Assembly: GCA_023230325.1 (NCBI GenBank)
Contig: JALNXN010000003.1
Span: 1-64,000, forward strand
Direction: 5' to 3'
DNA from: an archaeon
GTDB taxonomy: Archaea > Iainarchaeota > Iainarchaeia > Iainarchaeales > CSSED10-239
DNA: 64,000 nt
Part shown: positions 45,520 through 54,027 of the stretch, piece after piece
Layout: the number at the start of each line of letters is the position of its first letter
How positions within the stretch are numbered: position 1 is the stretch's first letter
Program-made: the position numbers and the translations under genes
The notes under the pieces: generated by a model
The model's input: only the letters and a program-made list of their open reading frames with translations
Told to the model about the DNA's origin: nothing
Databases searched by the model: none

Positions 45520-45641
45520 TTTGGAAAAAAATAAAACTTTAAATTAAAAATTGTAAAAAAAGATAATGTTTAAAGTTAAAAAGAAATTTAAAATTAAAAG
45601 TTAAAAAGAAGAAGAATTAGAAAAAGGAATTAAAAAGAAAA

Positions 45642-48158
45642 CTAATCTGTAAAAACATTAGCTGTCTTTCCACCATCCCAGGTAAGTCTTGGTCTAATCT
45701 TAATTAACATAACCTTCTCAGAATTGTCATCCACTAATATTGCATACCCTTGTGATTTTGGCATCTGTGCATAAAACTTATCCATTGGCACATTTAAATA
45801 ACTTGGTCTTATGGTAGCCACAGCATTAATGTCATCTTGAGCAGTCATTCTCATAGACAAAAACAAATCACATTGAGAGATTGCCTCAGAGTGAAGTTTG
45901 TTAGGTCTCTGTGTTGCAAGAATTAATGAAAGCCCAGGTTGCCTTCCAACCCTTATCCAGTCTAACAAAACATCTAAGGCCATTGAAGGTCTGTCTTGAG
46001 GCATAAACATATGTGCTTCATCAATAACCATCCACACAATCGGCATCTCACTTTCTTTTCTTCTTCCAGACAGTAAGTTCATTTCTTCTTCCTTTCTATA
46101 AAGCATTCTTTCCTCAAATAATCTTTTTCCTAAAAGACCAACAATCAACTCCTTGATTGCCTCCATACCAATTGCTTGCTTATATGTTGACACATCGATG
46201 ACTGTTAAAGTTCCTGCTCTTGCAAACTCTTTAGTTGTTGTTCCAACCTTTGAAAATAGACCCCAGGACTTTGCAACCTTCATCCTATTTATCAAAGAAT
46301 TTTTAATATCTTGACTTGTGTCTTCATCTGTTAAGCAAACCTTAATAATATCATCAATATCAAACAGACTACCAAGCTTTTCTTTAATAATTTCTAAAGT
46401 TCTTTGAAGTAAAGCACTTTCAGGGTCTTTCCAAGTTAATCTAAAAACACCCAACCAATCTTCAAGATCCATTTGAGAGGTTCTTAAGGAAAAAGGTTGA
46501 TCAAAAGGTATTTTTTTTTCTTTATAAAATTCTTGTTTTCCAAAAGGAATCATATTTCTAATCTCAATACCTTCTGGTTTTAGATCCCAACTAGAAAGAT
46601 AATCTTTACCTTCCTTATTTCCAAACTTCATTGTCCAAAAAATTCCAACAGTATCAATTACAATTGTAGAAAGTCTTTCTTTAATTTCAAAAGGCTGTCT
46701 TGCCATCTCTTCTATAATAACTGATAACGTGTAACTGTTGTGTATTATTATATTATTTGCAATAAAATTATAATCTTTAGGCACACTTATATCATAAACT
46801 TCAAATTTTCCATTTTTAATTTCAATACTTTTAATTTCATCCCAAAATATATCTGATTCTGCGATTTTTTTTAAATCTTTATTTTTCTCTTTATTTGCAA
46901 TTGTCAGTAATTTACTTCTAGATGGTGCATAATTAATTGACGATCTGAGTGCTTTTGGAACTTTATAATTAAATTTATCTCCTAATTCTTTCCAACTTTT
47001 TGGTTTAAAGGCATTCCATATTTCTTTAGGGATTGTATCTATATTTGAGTTATTAATTTTTTTAATTTTAATTTGATTATTTCTTTCTTCTTTTTTTCCA
47101 CAAAATCCAATTTCTTTACAATATTTATTTACATCTTGTTCAAATATTTCTAATTCATAATTAGGTCTTACTTTAGTTTTTTTAGTTCTAATTTTTGATA
47201 GTATTTCTAATTTCAGTAATAAACTTTGAACTTGCTTTATCATTTTATTAGATGAAGATGAGTAGCTTATTCTGCATCTATCTTTTTCAAAAAAGATAGA
47301 TCCATCACAACTAAATAATCTATTTAAAAATAATTGGATTGATTTTTTATTTAATTGAAATATTATTTCTGGAATTTCTTTTTCATGTGCTAATTTGTTA
47401 TACATTTTAATTTCTTTTAAATATTCTTTTAATGTATTTTTTGTGTTTTTTTCCTTTTTTTCTTTTTTCCAAATAACTTTATAATTGTATAATCCCATTT
47501 TTTTCAAATCAAGTTCATTATTAAATTTTTCTATTGTGTTTTTAAAATCTAATAATATCTTTTTATCAGAGTTACAAAATAGAATAACTCTATTTGAGAG
47601 GTGGCCTTCAGCAAGAAGATACGCAATTAATTTTATTTTATCTTCAGATAATGTTTTTTTACCTAAATTGTTTAATTTTCTAGGAGTTGCGATTCTAGAT
47701 CCAACTTTTAAATTTTGTATATCTACCCATCCAGTAATTGTAAGCAGAGGGTGTTCAGGAGTAAGTTCTATTTCTTTTCCACTTCTTAATTTGACTTTCA
47801 TAATTTTATCTACTGTTCTCTTGAAAAACTTATTTTTCTTTTTTTTATTAATTTTTAAATTATTATTAATTGAAAGTATTTTGTTATTTGATTTTTCTAT
47901 ATCTTTGATAGGTAATTCTGTTCCATCATCTAATGCTACAAGTGTGTCTCCAGTTACGCATTTCCCCCCTCCGCGCTTTCCACAAACAATCATAACATGT
48001 GATCTAGAGATATCCATTAGCACTTTTTTACCAAGAACAGGATCATCCCCACTAGAGACAACAACTTTACCAATATATCCAGTTGCCTTTTCTCCATATT
48101 TCTCAAATTGTTTTTGAGTTCTTCCAATTACTATATTTTCTGTAAAGTCTAATGTCAT
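45642..48158 (-). CDS. HerA-like ATPase interrupted by an intein
   Basis: 838 residues encode a ~430-residue HerA/DUF87-type hexameric ATPase plus a 408-residue intein. The extein starts with the HAS-barrel-like IVIGRTQKQFEKYGEKATGYIG and reaches the Walker A motif GKRGGGK (60-66), where the intein begins; after splicing Lys66 is joined to Ser475 giving GKRGGGKS. Walker B is VWMVIDEAHMF (about 683-693), and LILATQRPNKL follows. HerA normally works with NurA, Mre11 and Rad50 in DNA end resection, but none of these is nearby. Its start overlaps the stop of a membrane-protein gene by 4 bp, so the two are coupled. Confidence 0.9.
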   Translation of the reverse strand: MTLDFTENIVIGRTQKQFEKYGEKATGYIGKVVVSSGDDPVLGKKVLMDISRSHVMIVCGKRGGGKCVTGDTLVALDDGTELPIKDIEKSNNKILSINNNLKINKKKKNKFFKRTVDKIMKVKLRSGKEIELTPEHPLLTITGWVDIQNLKVGSRIATPRKLNNLGKKTLSEDKIKLIAYLLAEGHLSNRVILFCNSDKKILLDFKNTIEKFNNELDLKKMGLYNYKVIWKKEKKEKNTKNTLKEYLKEIKMYNKLAHEKEIPEIIFQLNKKSIQLFLNRLFSCDGSIFFEKDRCRISYSSSSNKMIKQVQSLLLKLEILSKIRTKKTKVRPNYELEIFEQDVNKYCKEIGFCGKKEERNNQIKIKKINNSNIDTIPKEIWNAFKPKSWKELGDKFNYKVPKALRSSINYAPSRSKLLTIANKEKNKDLKKIAESDIFWDEIKSIEIKNGKFEVYDISVPKDYNFIANNIIIHNSYTLSVIIEEMARQPFEIKERLSTIVIDTVGIFWTMKFGNKEGKDYLSSWDLKPEGIEIRNMIPFGKQEFYKEKKIPFDQPFSLRTSQMDLEDWLGVFRLTWKDPESALLQRTLEIIKEKLGSLFDIDDIIKVCLTDEDTSQDIKNSLINRMKVAKSWGLFSKVGTTTKEFARAGTLTVIDVSTYKQAIGMEAIKELIVGLLGKRLFEERMLYRKEEEMNLLSGRRKESEMPIVWMVIDEAHMFMPQDRPSMALDVLLDWIRVGRQPGLSLILATQRPNKLHSEAISQCDLFLSMRMTAQDDINAVATIRPSYLNVPMDKFYAQMPKSQGYAILVDDNSEKVMLIKIRPRLTWDGGKTANVFTD
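46737..47960 (-). mobile_element. Intein with LAGLIDADG homing endonuclease in the P-loop
   Basis: A 408-residue protein intron in frame. N-terminal splicing block: Cys1 then CVTGDTLVALDDGTELPI; block B with ELTPEHPLLTITGW (the His of block B); two LAGLIDADG-type helices, LIAYLLAEGHL and LFSCDGSIFF; C-terminal block YDISVPKDYNFIANNIIIHN ending His-Asn, with Ser as first C-extein residue. All residues needed for splicing are present. The acid residues of the endonuclease helices appear as Glu (AEG) and Asp (CDG), so it may be active. It sits in the most conserved ATPase motif. Confidence 0.94.
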
Positions 48159-48955
48159 ATGTTCTCAATTTTATTATTTGTAACTTCCTTAACTGTCTTG
48201 TAAATTACATATCCAGCTAAGCTAATAAATATTATATAGATTAAGATAATTAAGGCATAAGCAATTGATTTTAAATTAATTAAGAAAATAAACAAAATTC
48301 TAATCAAGTAGGTTTGAATGACTGTTCCAATAATTAATGAGATGATTGCTATATATAAAAACTTAATATCCTCTTTATTAAAGAATTTAATTTTTATTTT
48401 TTTAGTTTTTAAAAATAAATTACTTACAAGTTTAATAATGTATAAAATTAATTTCAATCCAATTGTTGAAAAGATAATGTATGTTATAAAAAAGAAAATT
48501 AATGGAATTAAGGTTACTAGTAACTTAATTTGCCCAAGAAAAGAAGAGGTTAACAGAATTGTGTGTGAGAACCCAAACTTAACTGCATAGATTAAGTAAC
48601 TAAAAGGGATAATTGCTAATTGCATAGCATTCTGCATGGTGGTGTAGTAGATGTTTTTAAAGTGGAGGGTATTTGCTAGAGTTATTGTGTTAATAAAGCT
48701 TGTTGGTTCAATAAACACAGAACCTCTTAAGATATATAGTAAGGCAACAACTAAACCTATAAAATATGCAAGTCCAAAAGTAGAGGATACAATTTTATAA
48801 TAATTATCTAGTTTAAGCATATAAAAATAGTTAAGAAAATAGTTTATAAATACTTTGTTTTTTTTGGAAATGTTTTTAGAGGAAAATAATGAAAGTAGAA
48901 AATAATAAAAAAATAAGATTAGCTTTTTTATTTTAGAAAATATGTAATTGGTCAT
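48155..48955 (-). CDS. Multi-pass membrane protein coupled to HerA-like ATPase
   Basis: 266 residues with about six transmembrane helices; rich in Ile, Leu and Phe. A shape of helix pairs with an exposed segment (VFIEPTSFINTITLANTLHFKN) resembles SpoIIM/DUF95-type proteins, but this is a weak likeness. The stop overlaps the start of the ATPase gene. Met46 (48820) may be the true start, as the first 45 residues are unusual. The pairing suggests a membrane-bound complex with the ATPase. Confidence 0.65.
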   Translation of the reverse strand: MTNYIFSKIKKLILFFYYFLLSLFSSKNISKKNKVFINYFLNYFYMLKLDNYYKIVSSTFGLAYFIGLVVALLYILRGSVFIEPTSFINTITLANTLHFKNIYYTTMQNAMQLAIIPFSYLIYAVKFGFSHTILLTSSFLGQIKLLVTLIPLIFFFITYIIFSTIGLKLILYIIKLVSNLFLKTKKIKIKFFNKEDIKFLYIAIISLIIGTVIQTYLIRILFIFLINLKSIAYALIILIYIIFISLAGYVIYKTVKEVTNNKIENI

Positions 48956-49023
48956 TAGTGGTTTAGATAATCTTATAAATGTATTTTCTCATATATTTTT
49001 AATATTTATTAAAATAAAGGAGA

Positions 49024-49584
49024 ATGATTAATTTATGCCAATTAAAAAACCACTTAAACCAACATTTGCAAAAAAGAGAAGCTTTAGGTATAATAAGGGA
49101 ACCTGAATTACATAGTAGAAAAAGCAAAATGTTATATGGTCAAACCATAAATCCAAAAATACGTAAAATTAAAAAAATTTCTGCAAACAAAATTGAAGAT
49201 ATTAAAATAAAAATACAGAAACTAAAGGACAAAAAACCAACACTTGCTTCTGAAGTCCAAAAAATAAAAACGGAAATTTCCAAACTGGAACAGAAATTGA
49301 TAGGTTTAAGATGGGAAAGGGATATTATGGTTTTTGATATTAGAAATAATAGAGATCATAACAGGAGATTTAGACAAGAAGACATTCTTTTCAAAAAAAT
49401 ATATTTAATTTTAACCCCTAGCGTTCGTAAGCAACTATCTTTTTCTAAGTTAAAAAGTAATTTAGATGGACAAAAATTTAAACAAAATTATTTGAAGCTC
49501 TTAAAAGAAGGGAAAAAAACTTTTAAAGACTTGACCCCAGAAGATGCATACGATATTTTATTTAGATCTTTATATAAAAATTAA
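49024..49584 (+). CDS. Hypothetical coiled-coil protein
   Basis: 186 residues, not recognised. A coiled coil lies at about 52-100 (IEDIKIKIQKLKDKK, KIKTEISKLEQKLIGLRWER), followed by a charged Arg-rich stretch (NNRDHNRRFRQED) and a C-terminal segment FKDLTPEDAYDILFRSLYKN. No membrane segment. The Shine-Dalgarno AGGAG (49018-49022) is only one base before this ATG. A second ATG at 49035 in the +1 frame gives 23 basic codons (MPIKKPLKPTFAKKRS...) to a TGA at 49104, so the N-terminus may be frameshifted. Confidence 0.6.
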   Translation: MINLCQLKNHLNQHLQKREALGIIREPELHSRKSKMLYGQTINPKIRKIKKISANKIEDIKIKIQKLKDKKPTLASEVQKIKTEISKLEQKLIGLRWERDIMVFDIRNNRDHNRRFRQEDILFKKIYLILTPSVRKQLSFSKLKSNLDGQKFKQNYLKLLKEGKKTFKDLTPEDAYDILFRSLYKN

Positions 49585-49652
49585 TCTTAAAATATTATTT
49601 TTAAAATAAGATCTAGAAAATAAGAAAAGAAAATTAAAAGAAGGAAAGGAAT

Positions 49653-49937
49653 TTAAGTTCCTTTAAATTCAGTTTTCTTCATTTTCTTTGGTATTACAAA
49701 ATAACTTTTTTGTTTACAGATATTACATTCCGCAAGATACACTGGTTTTTTGTTCTGTTTTTTAACAGTTGCAATCAATTTTGCTTTTCCACCATATCCG
49801 CTCTTATGCTTTTCTAAGTTTTTTCTAGTCCCAATTGACTTTACCCTTGCTTTTCTAGGCTTAAAAACTTTTAATTTTTGTTCACTATGTTTTTTACATT
49901 TTTTACAATATGCTTTTATTTCTTTTGGAAGTTCCAT
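49653..49937 (-). CDS. rpl44e: Ribosomal protein eL42 (L44e)
   Basis: 94-residue zinc ribosomal protein of the large subunit near the E site. Zn ligands CKKC (11-14) and CNIC (about 73-76) are present, with KVFKPRKARVKSIGTRKNLEKHKSGYGGK as the conserved core in parts. I start at ATG 49937 (MELPKEIKAY); ATG 49943 adds two residues. GAGAGTGA is placed six bases before 49937. In many archaea rps27e follows; here it does not. Confidence 0.95.
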   Translation of the reverse strand: MELPKEIKAYCKKCKKHSEQKLKVFKPRKARVKSIGTRKNLEKHKSGYGGKAKLIATVKKQNKKPVYLAECNICKQKSYFVIPKKMKKTEFKGT

Positions 49938-50093
49938 AATCATTCACTCTCAGTTTTTATATATTAATTTTATAATTTTAAATTTTTTTATTTTTAAAAT
50001 AATTAGTGTTCACTATAATATATTATATAATGAGCAAGCTTTAAAAAGAAATCATTTTATTTGTACATTTAATTTTAATCTTTTAGAGAACAT

Positions 50094-52016
50094 TTATTTA
50101 AAAAAATCAAAAATATCCTCTTCAGGTTTGTTTGTTATCTTAAACCTTAAGGTTCTTGGTAAATATTGTCTATAATTTTGCCAACCATACCTTTGATCTA
50201 AATAAACAATTACTCCTTTGTCAGTTGTGTTTCTAATCACTCTTCCAGCACTCTGTATGGTTTTTTGTATTGCTGGCTGGATATATGCATATGCCCAGCC
50301 CTTCTTATACTTGGCTTCATAATAGTCAATCTTTGCAGTTGTGTAGATGTCCATTCTCCCCAGAGGGATCCCAACAATAACTGCTGCAATTACGAAGTTA
50401 CCAGGCAAGTCAATACCTTCAGAAGCCTTTCCCCCCATGACTGCAAAAAAAGCACCTCCAAATCTACTTGAATGTGATTTAAATTCCTTAATCTGTTCCT
50501 CAAAATCATACTGTGTAGATTTCTCTTCCTGAATTACTTTTGGTTTATTAATTTTAATTTGTTCAGCAATTCTTCTTAATATTTCAAAAGATGGAAAAAA
50601 CACTATTATGTTTCCAGGCGTTGCATTTATAATGTTTGTAATATAGTTTGTAATCTTTATATATTCCTCTTCTCCTCTCTGAGTGTATTTGGTGGTCACA
50701 TCTGTAACTAAAAGGTCAAGTTTATTTTTACTATCAAAAGGAGAAGAATATTCTTTAAGCAAAGTTGTGTTTGGTAAACCAAAAATCTCCTTGTACATTG
50801 ACAAAGGAGTCAAGGTTGCTGACATTATAATTGCACAATAAACTTCTTCAAAGATTTCTTTTGTAACTAAAGAGATATCTAAAGCATTATATTTAACACT
50901 AATTAAATTATTTTCAAAAGTAACAAATCTTGTGTGAGCTTTTAGATTTAAAATCCATTGTTCTAAGAACAAAGCAACATTAAGAAGAGCTGACCTTGTC
51001 TCATTTGTTTTTTCTAAGTATTTGATTCCAGTTTCTTCAATTTCAATTATTAGTTCTAGGAGGTGGTCTTGATACTTTTCAGGGATCAGGTCTTCTTTTT
51101 GAATAAATTCTTCCTTATTAAAATTATTTTTTGGTTTTGCAAGAAGATTTTTTGCTTTTAATTTATTTTCATTTAAACCTTCCATGTTATGTAACATATT
51201 ATCTAAGACTTCCCTTAATTTAGGATTTTTCATATCAGAGGCTTCTTTCATTGCTCTTGTTAGATGTGAGGTGTTTAATGATTTTGATAATAATTTTAAA
51301 ACTCTATCTTCAAGATTGTGAGCTTCATCAACAATCAATATACAATCAGAAAGATCAATTCCAATTTCAGGCAATAAAGAATCAGCAATTTTTTTTGAAA
51401 ACACATGATAATAGTCAGCCACAATAATAGTGCAACTTTTAGCATAGATTTTTGCAAGTTCATATGCACAGAGAGGAAGTGGTTTGTTAGAAATTGATTT
51501 AAAATTAATTGCAATTTCTTTAATTTCTGAGTGACTAAGTGTTTTTTTAGTATTAAGTTCTTTTTCAAGCTTATATCTTAATAGTTCTCTTTCAGTTTTG
51601 TTAGTTGGTTTAATATTTAGGTAAAAAGGACATTGTTTTTTTTCAATTGCAGATTTACAGACTTCATAGAACCCAGCATTAACTTTTGAAACAACAGGAT
51701 CAACACAAAGGTTTTTTTTCCCTACAAAGTCAATTGCTTTTAGGTCTGTATCATACTTCTCATTAATGTCTCTAATTACTTCTAGTGCAATTTTATGTTG
51801 TGAGATTTTAGGTGTTAAAAACAGAATTTTTTTATTATTCTCAATTGCAAAAGATATGGCTGCAGAAAGAGATGCGTCTGTTTTTCCTGTCCCTGTTGGT
51901 GCATGAATTAAAATTGATTTTTTTAAATTAAGTGCTTCAATTATATCTTTTATAATTTTGTCTTGTTCATTTCTGAAGTGTTCGTGCCTGAAGTATATTT
52001 TTTTATTGCTTGACAT
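50094..52016 (-). CDS. XPD/Rad3-family iron-sulfur DNA helicase
   Basis: 640-residue superfamily 2 helicase with 5'-3' polarity. Walker A APTGTGKT (39-46), DEAH box VDEAHNL (229-235), motif VI QSAGRVIRN near 595. Four Cys in the FeS domain (Cys104, Cys120, Cys129, Cys183) would hold a 4Fe-4S cluster; they are spaced as in archaeal XPD. Likely role in nucleotide excision repair or other DNA unwinding. No repair partner gene is adjacent. Confidence 0.94.
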   Translation of the reverse strand: MSSNKKIYFRHEHFRNEQDKIIKDIIEALNLKKSILIHAPTGTGKTDASLSAAISFAIENNKKILFLTPKISQHKIALEVIRDINEKYDTDLKAIDFVGKKNLCVDPVVSKVNAGFYEVCKSAIEKKQCPFYLNIKPTNKTERELLRYKLEKELNTKKTLSHSEIKEIAINFKSISNKPLPLCAYELAKIYAKSCTIIVADYYHVFSKKIADSLLPEIGIDLSDCILIVDEAHNLEDRVLKLLSKSLNTSHLTRAMKEASDMKNPKLREVLDNMLHNMEGLNENKLKAKNLLAKPKNNFNKEEFIQKEDLIPEKYQDHLLELIIEIEETGIKYLEKTNETRSALLNVALFLEQWILNLKAHTRFVTFENNLISVKYNALDISLVTKEIFEEVYCAIIMSATLTPLSMYKEIFGLPNTTLLKEYSSPFDSKNKLDLLVTDVTTKYTQRGEEEYIKITNYITNIINATPGNIIVFFPSFEILRRIAEQIKINKPKVIQEEKSTQYDFEEQIKEFKSHSSRFGGAFFAVMGGKASEGIDLPGNFVIAAVIVGIPLGRMDIYTTAKIDYYEAKYKKGWAYAYIQPAIQKTIQSAGRVIRNTTDKGVIVYLDQRYGWQNYRQYLPRTLRFKITNKPEEDIFDFFK

Positions 52017-52141
52017 AGTAATTTACCTTTTTTAAAAATAGTAATATATATTATTTTAACAAATTAAATATAAAGCTTTCTAAAGTGGTTTGCCAAAAAA
52101 GGAAAAACATTAATTGCAATTGTAACTGTAAAGATTTATAA

Positions 52142-52157
52142 GCTATTAGAAAATAGC
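52142..52157 (+). promoter_or_regulatory. Short hairpin upstream of EFR1 gene
   Basis: GCTATT-AGAA-AATAGC, a 6-bp stem with four-base loop, 45 bases before the EFR1 start and just after a TATA-like ATTTATAAG (52132-52140). Possibly in or near the transcription start. Confidence 0.3.
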
Positions 52158-52201
52158 AAGTAATATAATTATTTACACTTATACTATTTATGTGAAAATA
52201 A

Positions 52202-53026
52202 ATGGTTGATTTTTTATTCAAAAAAGAAAATTTAAAAAAGGGTGTTTTTTTCTATTTCTCAGGAACAGGTAACACTGAGTATGTATCTAGAAAATATAAA
52301 GAACTGTTTAAAAAGAAAAACATATCTGTGGATTTAAAAATAATTTCAGATATCTTTATAACACCATCTTTATCTGATTATGATTTTGTGATTGTTGGAT
52401 GTCCTGTTTATTCTTTTAATCCACCTTTATTTGTTTTAGAGTTTTTAAAGATATTACCAGTTGTTGAAAAAAAACCTTTTTTTGTTTTTGCAACTTGTGA
52501 AAAGACTGTTGGTGCAACTTTTTTTAGTATTAAGAATATATTGACTAGTAAAAATTATGATTATAGAGGTTCATATAAATATCTTATGCCTTCAAACTGT
52601 AATGGGTTATTTGGAAAGGAAGAAATTTCTGAAGATAAAATAAAAGAAATAATTTCAAAAACAGATTTAAAGATTGAAAAAGATTTTAAAAATATTATTG
52701 ATGATAATAAAGAAGAAGTTAAAAATTTTATTTTCTTAATTTGGGGTTATTTGATAATTTATAAGTTTTTTAATAAATTTTATATTAAAAAACACAAATG
52801 GAATTTTGATTCTAAAAAATGTATTCAATGTGGGCTATGTGAAAGGATATGCCCAACAAACAACATTATTCTTAAGAAAAAGAAAAATCAATTAAAATTT
52901 TCAAACAATTGTGTGTTGTGTACAAGGTGTTATAATTTCTGTCCAACTGGTGCAATTTATTATAAATCTTCAAAAAACAAATCTTCAAAAAGATATGATT
53001 TTTTTAAAAATAATTTTAAAAAGTGA
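52202..53026 (+). CDS. EFR1-family flavodoxin-ferredoxin protein
   Basis: 274 residues. An N-terminal flavodoxin-like fold binds FMN (FYFSGTGNTEYV, 18-29), and a C-terminal ferredoxin part has two 4Fe-4S motifs: CIQCGLCERICP (Cys207, 210, 213, 217) and CVLCTRCYNFCP (from about 238). Such proteins shuttle electrons in anaerobes; the partner is unknown. Basic Lys/Ser tail. The next gene starts five bases after the stop, so they share a transcript. Confidence 0.92.
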   Translation: MVDFLFKKENLKKGVFFYFSGTGNTEYVSRKYKELFKKKNISVDLKIISDIFITPSLSDYDFVIVGCPVYSFNPPLFVLEFLKILPVVEKKPFFVFATCEKTVGATFFSIKNILTSKNYDYRGSYKYLMPSNCNGLFGKEEISEDKIKEIISKTDLKIEKDFKNIIDDNKEEVKNFIFLIWGYLIIYKFFNKFYIKKHKWNFDSKKCIQCGLCERICPTNNIILKKKKNQLKFSNNCVLCTRCYNFCPTGAIYYKSSKNKSSKRYDFFKNNFKK

Positions 53027-53031
53027 AATAA

Positions 53032-53886
53032 ATGAATATTTTAGAAAATGTTTATATTAAAGACGGGGCTCTTTTAAATTTAAAATTAAAAAAAATAAAA
53101 GAAGAGGGAATTAATAATTTACACATCATTTCAGATTTTGATAAAACATTAAATAAATTTAATTTAAAATCAGGAAAATTTAAATCTGCAATATCTTTAA
53201 TAAGAGATGGAAATTATTTAGAATTAGATTATCCAAAAAGAGCGAACCAATTGTATGATAGGTTTCATAAATTTGAAATGGATTTAAATTTGCCTTTTGA
53301 TAAAAAAAGTGCTAAGATGTTGGAATGGTGGAAGAACCATGTTGAATTATTATCAGAATGCAAAATGCATAAATCAGTAATTAAGGATATTTTATCTAAA
53401 GATAATATTCAATTGCGAGAAAATGTATCTAACTTTTTAAAATTTCTTTCTGAAAATAATATTCCAATATTAATTTTCTCATCAGGAATTGGGCAAATTA
53501 TTTCTGGTTTTTTAGAAAAGAAAAAACTGCTATTCTCAAATATGTTTATAATTTCTAATTTTTTTGATTGGGATAAAAATGGTTTTGCAAAACCAATGTA
53601 TAAGGGTAATAAGATAATTCATATGTTAAATAAAAATGGAAATGAGATAAAAGAAATCCCATATTACAATAAAATAAAAGATAGAAAAAATATTATCCTT
53701 TTAGGTGATTCTTTAGAAGATCTAAATATGTCTTTTGGTTTAAATCATAATGAGTTTGTTTCAATTGGTTTTTTAAATGAAAATATAAATGAAAGATTAG
53801 AGATTTATAAAGATAAATTTGATATAGTAATAACTAATGATGGAACTTTTGATCAAGTCTTAGAGCTTTTAAAAGAAATTATTTAA
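53032..53886 (+). CDS. UMPH-1-type pyrimidine 5'-nucleotidase
   Basis: 284-residue HAD phosphatase resembling eukaryotic cytosolic 5'-nucleotidase III (NT5C3, PF05822). Motif I ISDFDKTL (33-40; Asp35 nucleophile, Asp37 acid/base), motif II FSSGIGQIISGFL, motif III Lys near FAKPMYKGNK, motif IV LLGDSLEDLNMSFG. The extra helical cap (about 70-130, with LDYPKRANQLYDRFHKFE) matches NT5C3. It would dephosphorylate UMP or CMP for nucleotide salvage. This family is best known from eukaryotes and patchy in prokaryotes. Operon with EFR1. Confidence 0.8.
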   Translation: MNILENVYIKDGALLNLKLKKIKEEGINNLHIISDFDKTLNKFNLKSGKFKSAISLIRDGNYLELDYPKRANQLYDRFHKFEMDLNLPFDKKSAKMLEWWKNHVELLSECKMHKSVIKDILSKDNIQLRENVSNFLKFLSENNIPILIFSSGIGQIISGFLEKKKLLFSNMFIISNFFDWDKNGFAKPMYKGNKIIHMLNKNGNEIKEIPYYNKIKDRKNIILLGDSLEDLNMSFGLNHNEFVSIGFLNENINERLEIYKDKFDIVITNDGTFDQVLELLKEII

Positions 53887-54027
53887 ATTATTTTGCTTTT
53901 AATTTTAATTTAAAACAAAACTCTTTTATATGTGTTAGACAACATATATTATGATCTATTATATAATTTAGTAAACAAAAATATTAAAATTAAAAAAATT
54001 TAAAAAAATAAAAAAGAGGAAACCTAT

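Noticed and set aside
47485-48117. 210-residue plus-strand reading frame opposite the HerA intein
   Set aside because: Antisense shadow of a conserved gene; Phe/Ser-rich composition is typical of reverse-strand frames in this AT-rich genome.
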